Positions 7,463 through 16,334 of a DNA stretch of 64,000 nt are shown here, one piece after another. Below the pieces are notes generated by a model. The model made no database searches. It was not told the DNA's origin and saw only the letters and a program-made list of their open reading frames with translations. The translations under genes and the position numbers were made by a program. Origin of the DNA: Clostridium swellfunianum. GTDB lineage: Bacteria; Bacillota; Clostridia; Clostridiales; Clostridiaceae. The number at the start of each line of letters is the position of its first letter. Positions within the stretch are counted from its first letter, which is position 1. Where the stretch lies: contig NZ_JAMOFV010000006.1 in assembly GCF_023656515.1 (NCBI RefSeq), positions 1,713,243 to 1,777,242 on the forward strand, read 5' to 3'.

Positions 7463-8731
7463 ATGAGATATTTAGAAGTGAAATATTCGCCCCCACTAAA
7501 AGGTACAGTTAAGATTCCTGGCTCGAAGAACAGTTCATTGGCTCTACTACCTGCCTGCTGCCTGGCAGACGAACCGATTATACTTAAAAACGTTCCTTTT
7601 ATTCTAGACATTAAAAAGGTTTTTGAAATAAGCAAGGATATTGGGCTTTCAATTGCCAAAAAAGAAGATAATTTGATATTAGACCCTACAAGATTAAAAA
7701 ATGCAAATATTGATCCTCAAAAAGCCTCATCCTTTAGGGCTTCTTATTATTTTGTAGGTGCACTTCTTCATAAATTTAAAAAAGTCTCTATTGGATATCC
7801 TGGTGGAGATAATTTTGGCTACAGACCTATAGACCAGCATATAAGCGGATTAAAAGCCTTAGGAGCTAAATTCACATTTTATACAAATCACTACACAGTA
7901 GAGGCAGAGGAACTTAAGGGTGCTGAAATACATTTTGAAAAATTAAGCTTTGGGGCCACAGTAAATGTTATACTGGCAGCTGTTAAAGCAAAAGGAAGTA
8001 CAGTGCTTTACAACGCGGCCAGAGATCCTGAAATTGAAGACTTGGCAAATTTATTAAACAAGATGGGTGCCATTATAAAAGGCGCAGGAAGCGACACAAT
8101 ATATATTGAAGGTGTAACCAGCTTAAAAAGCTGTATACATTCTGTGCTTCCTGATAGGCTTATTGCAGGTGCATTTTTAATGGCTGCTGGAGCAACAGGC
8201 GGAAGAATAACGCTAAAAAACGTAGTTCCAGAGCATTTAAGCTCCTGTATAGAAAAACTTCGAGAAGCAGGCATGACCATAAACTGCGGCTACGACAGCA
8301 TAACTGGAAGCGTACACAGCAAGCTTCATGGAATCAATGTGGAAGCTGGTATGTACCCTGAATTTGCTACAGACTTTCAGCAGCCTATGACAGCTATGCT
8401 GATTCAAGCTTATGGAGAGAGTACAGTGATAGACAAGGTTTATCCTGGAAGATTCAATCACTGCAGAGAGCTTAACAAGCTTGGCGCAAGAATTAAAATT
8501 GAAGATAACAAGGCTGTAATTCCTGGAAAAAGATTTTTAGTTGGAGACTGGGTTAAGGCAACAGATGTAAGAGCAGGCATTTGTCTTTTGCTTGCAGGAT
8601 TAACTGCTGAGGGAACAACTTATATTACAGGGATAGAACATATCGAGAGAGGCTATGAAAATTTTATTAAAGACTTTACTTCTCTTGGTGCAGATATAAT
8701 GCTTTACGATAGTGATGCAAAAAGAAAATAA
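7463..8731 (+). CDS. murA: MurA-family enolpyruvyl transferase with Asp at the catalytic Cys site
   Basis: The 422-residue protein follows the EPSP synthase/MurA fold from end to end. MurA adds enolpyruvate from PEP to UDP-GlcNAc, the first committed step of peptidoglycan synthesis. Landmarks are the N-terminal PGSKNSSLALLPA (normally GAKNAALPIL) and GGDNFGYRPIDQH, matching the GGC.IG.RPID(Q/L)H active-site loop. The catalytic, fosfomycin-binding Cys (115 in E. coli) is Asp116 here, as in the naturally fosfomycin-resistant MurA of mycobacteria and chlamydiae. The sequence is divergent in several motifs, so it may be a second or third paralogue with a specialised substrate. The ATG has aggag about seven bases upstream. 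Confidence 0.8.
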   Translation: MRYLEVKYSPPLKGTVKIPGSKNSSLALLPACCLADEPIILKNVPFILDIKKVFEISKDIGLSIAKKEDNLILDPTRLKNANIDPQKASSFRASYYFVGALLHKFKKVSIGYPGGDNFGYRPIDQHISGLKALGAKFTFYTNHYTVEAEELKGAEIHFEKLSFGATVNVILAAVKAKGSTVLYNAARDPEIEDLANLLNKMGAIIKGAGSDTIYIEGVTSLKSCIHSVLPDRLIAGAFLMAAGATGGRITLKNVVPEHLSSCIEKLREAGMTINCGYDSITGSVHSKLHGINVEAGMYPEFATDFQQPMTAMLIQAYGESTVIDKVYPGRFNHCRELNKLGARIKIEDNKAVIPGKRFLVGDWVKATDVRAGICLLLAGLTAEGTTYITGIEHIERGYENFIKDFTSLGADIMLYDSDAKRK

Positions 8732-8888
8732 AAATTAACAATTATGTTTTTAAAAACTAATTAAGAAAAAAGTTAGCTAGCTTGCCTATAATTCTATAGA
8801 GTATTATTTAAAAAAAAGCGCAAATTAATAGTACAAAGCAACACCAAATAACAAAATTACAAATAAACAAAAAAGGGAGGAATTAATT

Positions 8889-9083
8889 ATGGCAAGCAGA
8901 AATAACAGAGTTTTAGTACCACAAGCTAAGGCAGGATTAGATAGATTTAAGATGGAAGCAGCTAGAGAAGTAGGAGTTAACCTTAAGGAAGGCTACAATG
9001 GAGACTTAACTTCAAGAGAAGCTGGATCAATAGGCGGACAAATGGTTAAGAGAATGGTTGAAGCTTACGAAAAGAACCTATAA
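8889..9083 (+). CDS. Alpha/beta-type small acid-soluble spore protein
   Basis: This is a 64-residue SASP of the alpha/beta family (PF00269). It has the GPR protease recognition segment (around KMEAAREVG) and the conserved C-terminal signature with GDLTSREAGSIGGQMVKRMV. These proteins coat DNA in the spore core, confer UV and heat resistance and are degraded at germination to feed amino acids. The ribosome binding site is gggagg before the ATG. Upstream, gtatt and caaattaat about 16 bases apart may form a forespore (sigma-G) promoter, which I regard as weak evidence. An intrinsic terminator follows. Confidence 0.95.
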   Translation: MASRNNRVLVPQAKAGLDRFKMEAAREVGVNLKEGYNGDLTSREAGSIGGQMVKRMVEAYEKNL

Positions 9084-9132
9084 TCTACTTATAGCTTGAA
9101 GGCTAATAGTATAAAACTCCATATTATAAGGG

Positions 9133-9166
9133 AAGAGCTGAAGCCCAAGGGTTTCGGCTCTTTTTT
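9133..9166 (+). terminator. Intrinsic terminator after SASP gene
   Basis: AAGAGCTGAA and TTTCGGCTCTT pair around a gcccaaggg loop with one mismatch/wobble, followed by a T-run. Confidence 0.8.
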
Positions 9167-9184
9167 AACGGAAGGGTGATTAAA

Positions 9185-9454
9185 GTGAATAACAATCAAG
9201 TAGCACCTCATGAAATACTTGAATTGCATGAACTTTTAAATTTAAACATATTAGGAGCCAAGAAGCTAAGCGCTAGTTCTTCTATGGTTCAAGACCAAGA
9301 GCTTAAAAAGCTTATGCAAAATAGCCTTAATGGAAAGAAAGCTAAGATACAGGAGCTTCAAAATTTTATTAACAGTCAATTAGGCTCACAGCTTAATTCT
9401 CAAGGTAATAATCAAAACGGCAATTCAAACGGCGATCAATCTGGGCAGCAATAG
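9185..9454 (+). CDS. CotF-like spore coat-associated protein, small partner
   Basis: This protein of about 89 residues has a helical N-terminal part (HEILELHELLNLNILGAKKL) like the first helices of the CotF ferritin-like fold, and a low-complexity tail rich in Gln, Asn, Gly and Ser. It is directly followed by a full CotF-domain gene (14 bases), and such pairs are common in clostridia. It probably belongs to the spore coat or its assembly. The start is set at GTG 9185, because ggaaggg lies eight bases upstream, while the earlier GTG (9176) is inside that site. Confidence 0.65.
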   Translation: MNNNQVAPHEILELHELLNLNILGAKKLSASSSMVQDQELKKLMQNSLNGKKAKIQELQNFINSQLGSQLNSQGNNQNGNSNGDQSGQQ

Positions 9455-9468
9455 GGAGGAGGTTTACA

Positions 9469-9795
9469 ATGTCTTGGTTTAGCAATATTTTAAGTGATGA
9501 GGACAACAGCAGCAGCTCCTTAGGGGATAAAGAGATGGCATCGGATATGCTTATGGCATCTAAAGCTGATATTACCGCACTTGCAAAAGCCGTTACTGAA
9601 GCGGCTAATCCGCAGCTTAGGCAAATACTTACTAATCAACTTAATTCCTGCATAAACGACCACTTTCAGTTATCGGATTTAGCTATACAAAAGGGCTGGT
9701 ATAACGCTTTTGCAAGCCCAGGCCAGCAGATAAAACAGGATATGCAGGAAGCGCAAAACCTAATTAATCAAGATCAGCAAAATCAGCAAAGTTAG
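9469..9795 (+). CDS. CotF-domain spore coat protein
   Basis: The 108-residue protein contains the CotF domain (PF07875): ASDMLMASKADITALAKAVTEA, then PQLRQIL...L, followed by HFQLSDLAIQKGWYNAF. This four-helix ferritin-like domain occurs in spore coat protein F of Bacillus and many clostridial coat proteins. The tail is Gln-rich (DQQNQQS), like its upstream partner, and the AGGAGG ribosome binding site is excellent. The two genes likely form one sporulation-phase transcript ending at the hairpin at 9808. Confidence 0.85.
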   Translation: MSWFSNILSDEDNSSSSLGDKEMASDMLMASKADITALAKAVTEAANPQLRQILTNQLNSCINDHFQLSDLAIQKGWYNAFASPGQQIKQDMQEAQNLINQDQQNQQS

Positions 9796-9807
9796 CTAAT
9801 ATAAAGA

Positions 9808-9832
9808 ATGGAGAGGAAAGCCTCTCCATTTA
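9808..9832. terminator. Bidirectional terminator hairpin
   Basis: ATGGAGAGG and CCTCTCCAT form a perfect nine-base stem around aaag, located between the converging coat gene and the minus-strand gene ending at 9830. Confidence 0.75.
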
Positions 9833-10747
9833 TGCTTCTATGAATTTTATAAGTGGTAGGTTAAGAAGGTTATCTACAAGGCTGCTTGAAACAATATCTA
9901 TAAGTTCATTGAATTTGTCTGTGCCTAGCATGCTGTCATAGAGGCAGATTGCAAAATTCTTTAAAATATTATTTAAAGCTAGTGAATCACTTTCTCCGCT
10001 TTTGCTTAGAGATTCTAAAACTGTTAAGAGAACAGCTTCTCCCTTATCTATAAGCATGTCAATAAATGATTCAGATAAAATATTATCCATAATACCCTTT
10101 GAGATAGAAGTTACAAGGGCGTTTCTGCTTTCAGCGGGGAAATAGGATGTAAAATCGGAAACCTTCTTTTTGCCAAAGCTGTCAAGCTGTGCATACAGCA
10201 TGTTAAGTATATCCATAATGTTCTTTTGGTTATTAAGATAATCATTTATGCCTGCTTTGAACTTTGAAAATATATTTCCAGCATTAACAAACCTTGCGGC
10301 CATTGGATTAATTCCACTTAACACATTGTTTATCTGCTCCTGTATCTTATCATCTATTGCCTGGCTATCTAAAAAGCTTTTTAAGCTTTTAACCAAATCA
10401 TCCTTATGGTTATAAATATATACCTTTATTCCATTTAAAACAGAAGGTGTAATTATGTTTTCTATGCTGCGGTTAGACTCTTCAATGGCTTTTAGGTTGT
10501 TTTCAACAAATAAATTTAAGCTGTCTTTAAATTCCTGAGTTTTAAAATTCTTATAAAGATTTATTTTTATACTGTTTCGTACTACCCTGTAATTTTCCCC
10601 TTGGAAAAAATCACTTCTTTTTATGTATAGGGTGTTTTTAAATTCATCAATTAGTAGTGTTGTAATACTTTCCTTAAAAGTTTCTTTCTTGAGTGCTTCA
10701 AATAAAAAATCCTTTAGCTGCATTTTAAGCTCTAAAACCTTATCCAA
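9830..10747 (-). CDS. Hypothetical helical protein (DUF445-like pattern)
   Basis: The 305-residue protein is predicted to be almost entirely alpha-helical, without signal peptide or clear membrane segments. Recurrent blocks of the type L...V...LKSFL..Q.I...I...L and SxLVDNLLNLPLIKFI are reminiscent of the helical repeats in DUF445/YheB-like proteins, but I cannot assign the family with certainty. The TTG start has GGAGG eight bases upstream. It is transcribed alone and opposite to the spore coat genes. No catalytic motif is visible. Confidence 0.6.
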   Translation of the reverse strand: MDKVLELKMQLKDFLFEALKKETFKESITTLLIDEFKNTLYIKRSDFFQGENYRVVRNSIKINLYKNFKTQEFKDSLNLFVENNLKAIEESNRSIENIITPSVLNGIKVYIYNHKDDLVKSLKSFLDSQAIDDKIQEQINNVLSGINPMAARFVNAGNIFSKFKAGINDYLNNQKNIMDILNMLYAQLDSFGKKKVSDFTSYFPAESRNALVTSISKGIMDNILSESFIDMLIDKGEAVLLTVLESLSKSGESDSLALNNILKNFAICLYDSMLGTDKFNELIDIVSSSLVDNLLNLPLIKFIEA

Positions 10748-10928
10748 CTAAAATTCCTCCTTTTGACTTGCTTTTAAATGTATCCATAAGCTACACTACA
10801 AGTATACTATAGTATTATTGTTAATAGTAGTTATTAAATTACAATAAAAGGTTTCTACTAAGCAAATTTTGTATTATAATATAATCAATAATGATTATTA
10901 ATTGTTATGAATAGAGGTAATGGCATTT

Positions 10929-11705
10929 ATGGACAACAATAAAATATTGCAAATTCTAGATAGAGATCCCTATTACATCAGGTTGATAGAAAATCCCACA
11001 GAGGAAATGCTTTTAAAGGCTGTAAGGAAAAACGGAGTGCTGCTAAAGTATGTAAAAAACCCTTCTGAGTATATGAAATGGGAAGCTGTTAAATCTAATG
11101 TATGGGCTATCGAATATATTGAGGATCCTTCTGAGGAAATATGCTTGTATGCAGTAGACAAGGCCTGGAATACACTAAAATTTATAAAAAATCCAAGCTA
11201 TGAGGTTTTAAAGAAGGCGGTGAACTTGAAAGGATGGGCTGTTCAATATATTAAAAAACCATCAGAGGAGCTACAGGAGATGGCTGTAAAAAAAGATTGG
11301 GATGCAGTACAATATATAAACGAGCCTTCCCAGCATATTCAAATTTTAGCGGTGGAAAAGCATTTTGGTGCTGTCAAATATATAAAAACTCCATCTATGA
11401 AAGTAAAAGAAGCAGCAGTTAGGCAGAATGCAGAAGCTGTACTTTATTTAAAGGAGCTTACTGAGGAAGAAAAATTAAATTTTATAACCATAAATATTGA
11501 TGTGGTAAAATATTTAAAGGATATAAATTTAGGTTTAGTGGAAGAAATTTTAAAGGAAAAGCTTAGCAAAGAAAAGCTAGATAAGGAATATGTGCTAAAA
11601 TTTATAAAGTGTGAGGCCTTGCCTGTAAATAAGATAAAATTTATTTACAATTATGGCAGCCCGGAAGCAAAAAGAATTTTAGTGGATTATAAATTGAGTT
11701 TTTAG
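10929..11705 (+). CDS. DUF4116-like tandem-repeat protein
   Basis: The protein is built from eight or nine repeats of about 22-23 residues with the pattern (A/V)V.YIk.PSeE....AV.k.w. (for example AIEYIEDPSEE, AVQYIKKPSEE, AVQYINEPSQH, AVKYIKTPS). The pattern matches DUF4116-type helical repeats, which probably stack into a solenoid used for protein binding. The repeats cover roughly residues 1-195; the last 60 residues are less regular. ATG 10929 is preferred over 10920, which sits too close to agaggt. The moxR-like gene starts 29 bases after the stop, so this protein is likely an adaptor or target of the ATPase-metallopeptidase pair downstream. Confidence 0.75.
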   Translation: MDNNKILQILDRDPYYIRLIENPTEEMLLKAVRKNGVLLKYVKNPSEYMKWEAVKSNVWAIEYIEDPSEEICLYAVDKAWNTLKFIKNPSYEVLKKAVNLKGWAVQYIKKPSEELQEMAVKKDWDAVQYINEPSQHIQILAVEKHFGAVKYIKTPSMKVKEAAVRQNAEAVLYLKELTEEEKLNFITINIDVVKYLKDINLGLVEEILKEKLSKEKLDKEYVLKFIKCEALPVNKIKFIYNYGSPEAKRILVDYKLSF

Positions 11706-11734
11706 AAAGAGACTTAGAGACAGGAGAAATGAAC

Positions 11735-12865
11735 ATGAATTTTACAGACGCGTTATCAACAGTAGAACTAGTACTTGAAAGTGGGGCGGTTCCACTTTTA
11801 ATAGGAGAAAGCGGCATAGGAAAAACTGCTTTAATAAAAAAGCTTTGTGAGAAAAAGGGCTACTATAGCATTGTAATAGATGGAAACATGCTTAAAGAAG
11901 GTGAAATCGGAGGACTTCCAACTGTAGAGGAATACTCTGTTTTAGTGGATGGAAAAGAGGTTAGTAAAAAAAGAACTGTTTACGCGGTTCATTCAAAGCT
12001 TCAGGAGATAGACGAAGCCTTAAGAAGCAGCGCTGATAGGACAGTTCTTTTATTTATTGATGAAATTAACCGCTGCGAGCATACAGTTCAGCAGGAGCTT
12101 ATGAATATAATACTTAATCGCGAGATAAATGGATATAGGCTGCCAGCTTTGGTTAAGGTTGCTGCTGCAATGAATCCGTCAAGCAAGTATGAGCAGTACA
12201 GCAGCAGCGACTATCAGGTTGTTGATTTAGACCCTGCTCAAGAGGATAGATTTGTATGGATTGACATGGAAGCAGACGTGAAGTCCTGGTTAGCCTGGGG
12301 AATGGAGCAAGGAGATATCCAGGAGGATATATTAAGCTTTATTTCAAGCTATCCTGAATACTTGCATACTCCTCACTCAAATGAAATGGTTAAGGCAACG
12401 CCAAGAAGCTGGGAAAGAGTCTCAAGTGCCTATAAAGTATATCTAGAAAAGAAAACTGAGCTGCCTAAAAGAATATTTCTAAATGTAGTAAAAGGAAATG
12501 TTGGCGGAAGCATAGCACAGGAGTTTAATCATTTTTTAGAGAGCAATAAAAATCCTCTAATAAAGGCGGAGGATGTGTTTAGTGATGAAATAATAGTTGA
12601 AGAACTTGCTGAAAGAGTGAAAAAGGAAAGCCATTCAAGACTTTATATGGCTGCTAGAAACCTTTTAAAGCATATAAAAAATGGTGACAATAAGGAGAAG
12701 GATATAAAGATTTTCTCTGATTTTCTTCAGCTGTATCCACAGGATCTAAAGCTGGCAATTATGAGAGAAATTAGAGAAAGCTATTATGAAGATTTATATC
12801 AAGAATTTTTAATGCAGTCCTCTTTTATTGATGGCTTCTTTCAAATATACAACGAGCTTGGATAA
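11735..12865 (+). CDS. MoxR-type AAA+ ATPase
   Basis: This 376-residue AAA+ protein of the MoxR/dynein-related class has Walker A GESGIGKT at residues 24-31, the loop KEGEIGGLPTVEE, Walker B LLFIDEINRC, sensor 1 AAAMNPSS and an ATPRSWERVS segment further on. MoxR ATPases act as chaperones that insert metals or remodel proteins together with VWA-domain partners. The next gene encodes exactly such a partner (14-base gap), so the two are almost certainly co-transcribed and act together. The start is placed at ATG 11735, eight bases from GGAG; ATG 11729 is two bases from it. Confidence 0.88.
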   Translation: MNFTDALSTVELVLESGAVPLLIGESGIGKTALIKKLCEKKGYYSIVIDGNMLKEGEIGGLPTVEEYSVLVDGKEVSKKRTVYAVHSKLQEIDEALRSSADRTVLLFIDEINRCEHTVQQELMNIILNREINGYRLPALVKVAAAMNPSSKYEQYSSSDYQVVDLDPAQEDRFVWIDMEADVKSWLAWGMEQGDIQEDILSFISSYPEYLHTPHSNEMVKATPRSWERVSSAYKVYLEKKTELPKRIFLNVVKGNVGGSIAQEFNHFLESNKNPLIKAEDVFSDEIIVEELAERVKKESHSRLYMAARNLLKHIKNGDNKEKDIKIFSDFLQLYPQDLKLAIMREIRESYYEDLYQEFLMQSSFIDGFFQIYNELG

Positions 12866-12879
12866 AGGTGGTATGAAAA

Positions 12880-14262
12880 ATGGAGGGAGAAAGATTTCAA
12901 AAGCTTAGGGATGAATTATTTGTTCATATATCCACTGCAGAAAATCCCAGTAAGCTGCCTGTTGATTTTGAAAATAAGTTTTTTAAGCTTATAGAGCACT
13001 GCAGCTTTGCTTTGATGAATAATGGAACCGACAGCTTTTTTGCCTACTTTTTGATACAGCTTAAAAAGGCAATAAAGTATGACATAAGCGATGCTGCAGC
13101 TACAGTATTTAACGGAAGTTCATTTATTATATATTTTAACCCTGCCATATTTTTAGAATGCAGTTTTCTAGAGATGCAGGCACTTATAAAGCATGAAATA
13201 TATCATATTATGAGCAGCCATCATATAAGAGCAAAGGCTCTTAGAGGAAAACACAGCAGCTTGGCTGTTAATTTGGCTATGGATATATCAATAAATCAGT
13301 ATATAGTAAACTTACCTAATTGGGCTAATACTATTGAGAAAGTAAGATTATCCTACAACGTGGACTTTAAGGAAGCTGAGACAATGGAACAATATGCAGC
13401 AAGTATTCAAGCTGCATTAGAAAAGCTTAAGAAGGACAAGAAGCAGGGAGTAGAGGCAGAACAGAATAATCTTGAGGAGGATTATATACAAAGGGAGCAC
13501 GACAGCGCTCAAGCTCATGAGCTATGGTACACAAATCAGCAGCTGGACGGGGAATTATTAAAGGAAAGTGTAAAGAAAATGGCTTTAAACGCTGAAAAAG
13601 GAAAAGTTCCTGACAGCATAGATGAGCTTTTAAGAGACTTAACTAAAAAAGCTGAAATCACTTGGAAGGATTACCTGAAAAAGCTATTGGGCACCCTTCC
13701 TTCAGGTTATAAAAAGACAATTACAAGAAGAGATAGAAGGCAGCCAGAGAGGCTGGATTTAAGAGGAAGGCTTTCAAGGCATATTGCTCAAATTGCAGTG
13801 GCTATAGATATAAGCGGAAGTATAACAGACAGCGAACTTGAGCAAATTATGGGAGAGGTTTTCGCAATTATAAAAAATTATCCTTCCGAGGTTACTATTA
13901 TGGAATGTGACAGTACCATAAGAAGGGCATATAAGGTTAAAAGTGTTAAAGATGTAAAGAAAAAGATTAACACTAGGGGTGCCACGAAATTTTCTCCAGT
14001 GTTTGAATATATGATTAAAAACAGGATGAAAAACCATGTGCTTATATACTTTACTGATGGTTTAGGTGAAGAAGAACTTACTGTAAAGCCAATTCACAAA
14101 AATACTATTTGGGTGCTTACAGGCAAAGGCGAGGAATTGTCACTTGAAAAGCCTTATGGTGTAGTAAAGAGATTGTCTAATGTAAAAGAGCAGAAAACCG
14201 AGTATTACTATGCTCCAGATGCTATAAAAGAGCATAGACAAATGGAGTGGGCATGGTTTTAA
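12880..14262 (+). CDS. VWA-like putative metallopeptidase (DUF2201 family)
   Basis: The 460-residue protein has an N-terminal putative metallopeptidase domain with the zinc motif HEIYH at 105-109 and a further HH a few residues on, a Lys/Glu-rich middle part, and a C-terminal VWA-like domain from about residue 300 whose MIDAS-type motif is DISGS (D310-S314), with further conserved parts TRGATKFSP and YFTDG. This layout is the DUF2201/predicted metallopeptidase-VWA family, which usually follows a MoxR ATPase gene, as here. The role is probably ATPase-driven remodelling or proteolysis; the substrate is unknown, with the repeat protein at 10929 as candidate partner. Confidence 0.85.
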   Translation: MEGERFQKLRDELFVHISTAENPSKLPVDFENKFFKLIEHCSFALMNNGTDSFFAYFLIQLKKAIKYDISDAAATVFNGSSFIIYFNPAIFLECSFLEMQALIKHEIYHIMSSHHIRAKALRGKHSSLAVNLAMDISINQYIVNLPNWANTIEKVRLSYNVDFKEAETMEQYAASIQAALEKLKKDKKQGVEAEQNNLEEDYIQREHDSAQAHELWYTNQQLDGELLKESVKKMALNAEKGKVPDSIDELLRDLTKKAEITWKDYLKKLLGTLPSGYKKTITRRDRRQPERLDLRGRLSRHIAQIAVAIDISGSITDSELEQIMGEVFAIIKNYPSEVTIMECDSTIRRAYKVKSVKDVKKKINTRGATKFSPVFEYMIKNRMKNHVLIYFTDGLGEEELTVKPIHKNTIWVLTGKGEELSLEKPYGVVKRLSNVKEQKTEYYYAPDAIKEHRQMEWAWF

Positions 14263-14274
14263 AGGAGGGATATA

Positions 14275-14655
14275 ATGTTTTTCTTTGGAGTTTTCGGTAT
14301 GCAGGGGAAAGAAAAAGAAATTAGGGATATGAGCAGCATAACCTGCAAAAGCTGCGGCAGGTATTCTGCCTACAAGCTTGTGAAAGCGTATAATTACTTT
14401 CATGTGTTCTTTATACCTGTTTACAATTGGGGAGCTAAGTATTATCTGGTATCTAGGTGCTGCAATGATGTTTTTCAAATTCCAAATGAGCTTGGTAAAG
14501 CACTTGAGGAAGGACAAAACATACCTATTAGAGATGAGGACTTAACTTCAGTTTATAACGAAGCTTACTACAGCGGAGAAAAAGTATGCCCTAACTGCAG
14601 AAGATCTATAAGCAGTGAATTTCAGTATTGTCCTCACTGCGGAAACAGGACTTAA
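14275..14655 (+). CDS. Zinc-ribbon protein
   Basis: The 126-residue protein has two zinc-binding regions: CKSCGRYSAYKL near residue 24 and a C-terminal CPNCRRSISSEFQYCPHCG rubredoxin/zinc-ribbon knuckle pair. Between them is a hydrophobic FHVFFIPVYNWG stretch and SRCCNDVF. Similar proteins are annotated only as zinc-ribbon domain proteins. It begins 12 bases after the metallopeptidase stop with aaaggaggg before the ATG, so it is the last gene of the repeat-MoxR-metallopeptidase cluster. A role as adaptor is an inference from position only. Confidence 0.7.
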   Translation: MFFFGVFGMQGKEKEIRDMSSITCKSCGRYSAYKLVKAYNYFHVFFIPVYNWGAKYYLVSRCCNDVFQIPNELGKALEEGQNIPIRDEDLTSVYNEAYYSGEKVCPNCRRSISSEFQYCPHCGNRT

Positions 14656-14689
14656 AAGATAAGCATATCAAAATGAGGTATTAAAAAGC

Positions 14690-14774
14690 AGCTGCAAAAT
14701 ATAAAATATGATTTATTAGTTTAGAACTTCATTCACAGTACTTAACTCATTAATCATATCTTACGCTTGCAGCT
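14690..14774. repeat. Large imperfect inverted repeat between convergent genes
   Basis: AGCTGCAA...ATATGATTTATTAGTT is mirrored by AACTCATTAATCATAT...TTGCAGCT across 85 bases. It separates two converging genes and could act as a bidirectional terminator, although no clear T-run follows either arm. Confidence 0.5.
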
Positions 14775-14800
14775 ATAATTTTATTGTAACTCTTACATTT

Positions 14801-15988
14801 TTAAACCTTGCTCACAATTTCTCTTCCAAATTGGCGGCATCTCTCCAGACCTTCATCGTCAGGACTCCACTTTTCTTTTATCCCGTCATTTAATAGCTCT
14901 AAGCCGCCTTTTTTAAGTTCCTCAGTAATCATTTTTACGCTTTCTCCACCCCAGCCGTAGCTTCCAAAAGCAGCAGCCTTCTTACCCTTAAATCTTAAGC
15001 CTCTAATCATTTCCAAAATAGCAGCTGTTGAGGAAAGAATACCGTTATTAATAGTACAGGAGCCTACAAGCACTGCTTTTGACTTGAATACTTCTGTAAT
15101 AATATCGTTCTTGTCTGATTTTCCTGAGTTAAGTATTTTTACTGCAACTTCTCCATCAGCGTCCTTAATACCTTCAGCGATAGCTTCAGCCATTCTTCTT
15201 GTGCTGTTCCACATGCTGTCGTATACTAAGGTTATCTGATTTTCCTTATAGTCTTTAGCCCATTCTAGGTATTTAGTTATTATCTGGGTTGGATTGTCTC
15301 TCCAGATAACTCCATGGCTGGTGCAGATCATATCTACTGGAAGGTTAAAGCTTAGAACCTCTTCTATTTTCTTTATTACAAAGCTGCTGTAAGGTGTCAG
15401 TATGTTGGCGTAATATTTTACGGCTTCCTGCATTAGCTCGCAGTTGTCAGCTTTGTCATTGTACATCAATTCAGTAGCGTAGTGCTGGCCAAAGGCATCG
15501 TTGCTGAACAAAATATTTTCACCATTGTAGTAAGTAAACATGGTATCAGGCCAATGAAGCATTCTTGCTTCAATAAAGGTTAATTTGTTATTTCCAATAT
15601 CTAATGTATCTCCGGTTTTAACCGTTACAAAGTTCCAATCTTCATGATAGTGGCCTTTAATAATATCCATGCCGTTTTTAGTGCAGTATATTGGCGTGTC
15701 TGGTATTTCTCTCATTAAATCTACCAATGCTCCACTGTGGTCTGGTTCAGCATGATTTATTACTATATAGTCTATTTTCTTCAAGTCTACTTCATTTTTA
15801 AGGTTTGCAACAAACTCTTCAGAAAAAGGAACCCATACAGTGTCTATTAATACAGTTTTTTCATCTTTTATCAGGTATGAATTGTAAGAGCTTCCCCTGT
15901 GAGTTGAATATTCCTCGCCATGGAAGGTTCTTAACTCCCAATCAATCTTTCCTACCCATGTAACTCTGTCGCTAATTTTAAAACTCAT
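14801..15988 (-). CDS. fprA: A-type flavoprotein (flavodiiron protein)
   Basis: The 395-residue protein has the flavodiiron layout: an N-terminal metallo-beta-lactamase domain with diiron ligands in the NHAEPDHSG motif (about residues 80-88), further ligands in MLHWPDTMF and the SNDAFGQH region, and a C-terminal flavodoxin domain with the FMN-binding LVYDSMWNSTRRMAEAIA motif from about residue 255. FprA reduces O2 to water (or NO to N2O) with electrons from rubredoxin and protects anaerobes against oxygen. It is monocistronic with a good aggagg site. No rubredoxin gene is adjacent. Confidence 0.93.
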   Translation of the reverse strand: MSFKISDRVTWVGKIDWELRTFHGEEYSTHRGSSYNSYLIKDEKTVLIDTVWVPFSEEFVANLKNEVDLKKIDYIVINHAEPDHSGALVDLMREIPDTPIYCTKNGMDIIKGHYHEDWNFVTVKTGDTLDIGNNKLTFIEARMLHWPDTMFTYYNGENILFSNDAFGQHYATELMYNDKADNCELMQEAVKYYANILTPYSSFVIKKIEEVLSFNLPVDMICTSHGVIWRDNPTQIITKYLEWAKDYKENQITLVYDSMWNSTRRMAEAIAEGIKDADGEVAVKILNSGKSDKNDIITEVFKSKAVLVGSCTINNGILSSTAAILEMIRGLRFKGKKAAAFGSYGWGGESVKMITEELKKGGLELLNDGIKEKWSPDDEGLERCRQFGREIVSKV

Positions 15989-16023
15989 TGTATTTCCTCC
16001 ATTATAATAGAAAATAAGCCTTT

Positions 16024-16200
16024 TTAGTCCATAAGGCTTCTCTCAAAGGCTTCTACAGCTTTTTTTACTTCATTTCCTGCTTGTTTTGAAGTTATGTCTG
16101 ATTGTATTTCATTTTCTGTAACTGGATTTGTTGTTTGCGGTCTGAAGGTTATAGAATTCATATTGTTTGACTCTAATGGAAGTTTTTCTTTTGGATTCAT
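16024..16200 (-). CDS. Hypothetical 58-residue protein
   Basis: This minus-strand ORF begins with ATG 16200, six bases after a perfect AGGAGG (forward cctcct at 16206-16211). The product starts MNPKEKLPLESNNMNSI and ends EAFERSLMD; it is hydrophilic and partly helical, without recognised motifs. It lies 36 bases upstream of fprA on the same strand, so it may be read through into it. The ribosome binding site and codon use support a real gene; function unknown. Confidence 0.55.
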   Translation of the reverse strand: MNPKEKLPLESNNMNSITFRPQTTNPVTENEIQSDITSKQAGNEVKKAVEAFERSLMD

Positions 16201-16334
16201 AGTTTTCCCTCCTAAAGTTATTCTAGCTTTATTTTGGGTTTTATTAGAAGTTTTATACTATAAATTAATATTATAATGCTGGAATTTTTGGGCAATATAA
16301 ATTATGAACTATTATGATATTGGGGTGTGTGCAT

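Noticed and set aside
16094-16276. 60-codon plus-strand ORF
   Set aside because: It is antisense to the small minus-strand gene at 16024-16200, which has the better ribosome binding site and codon use.
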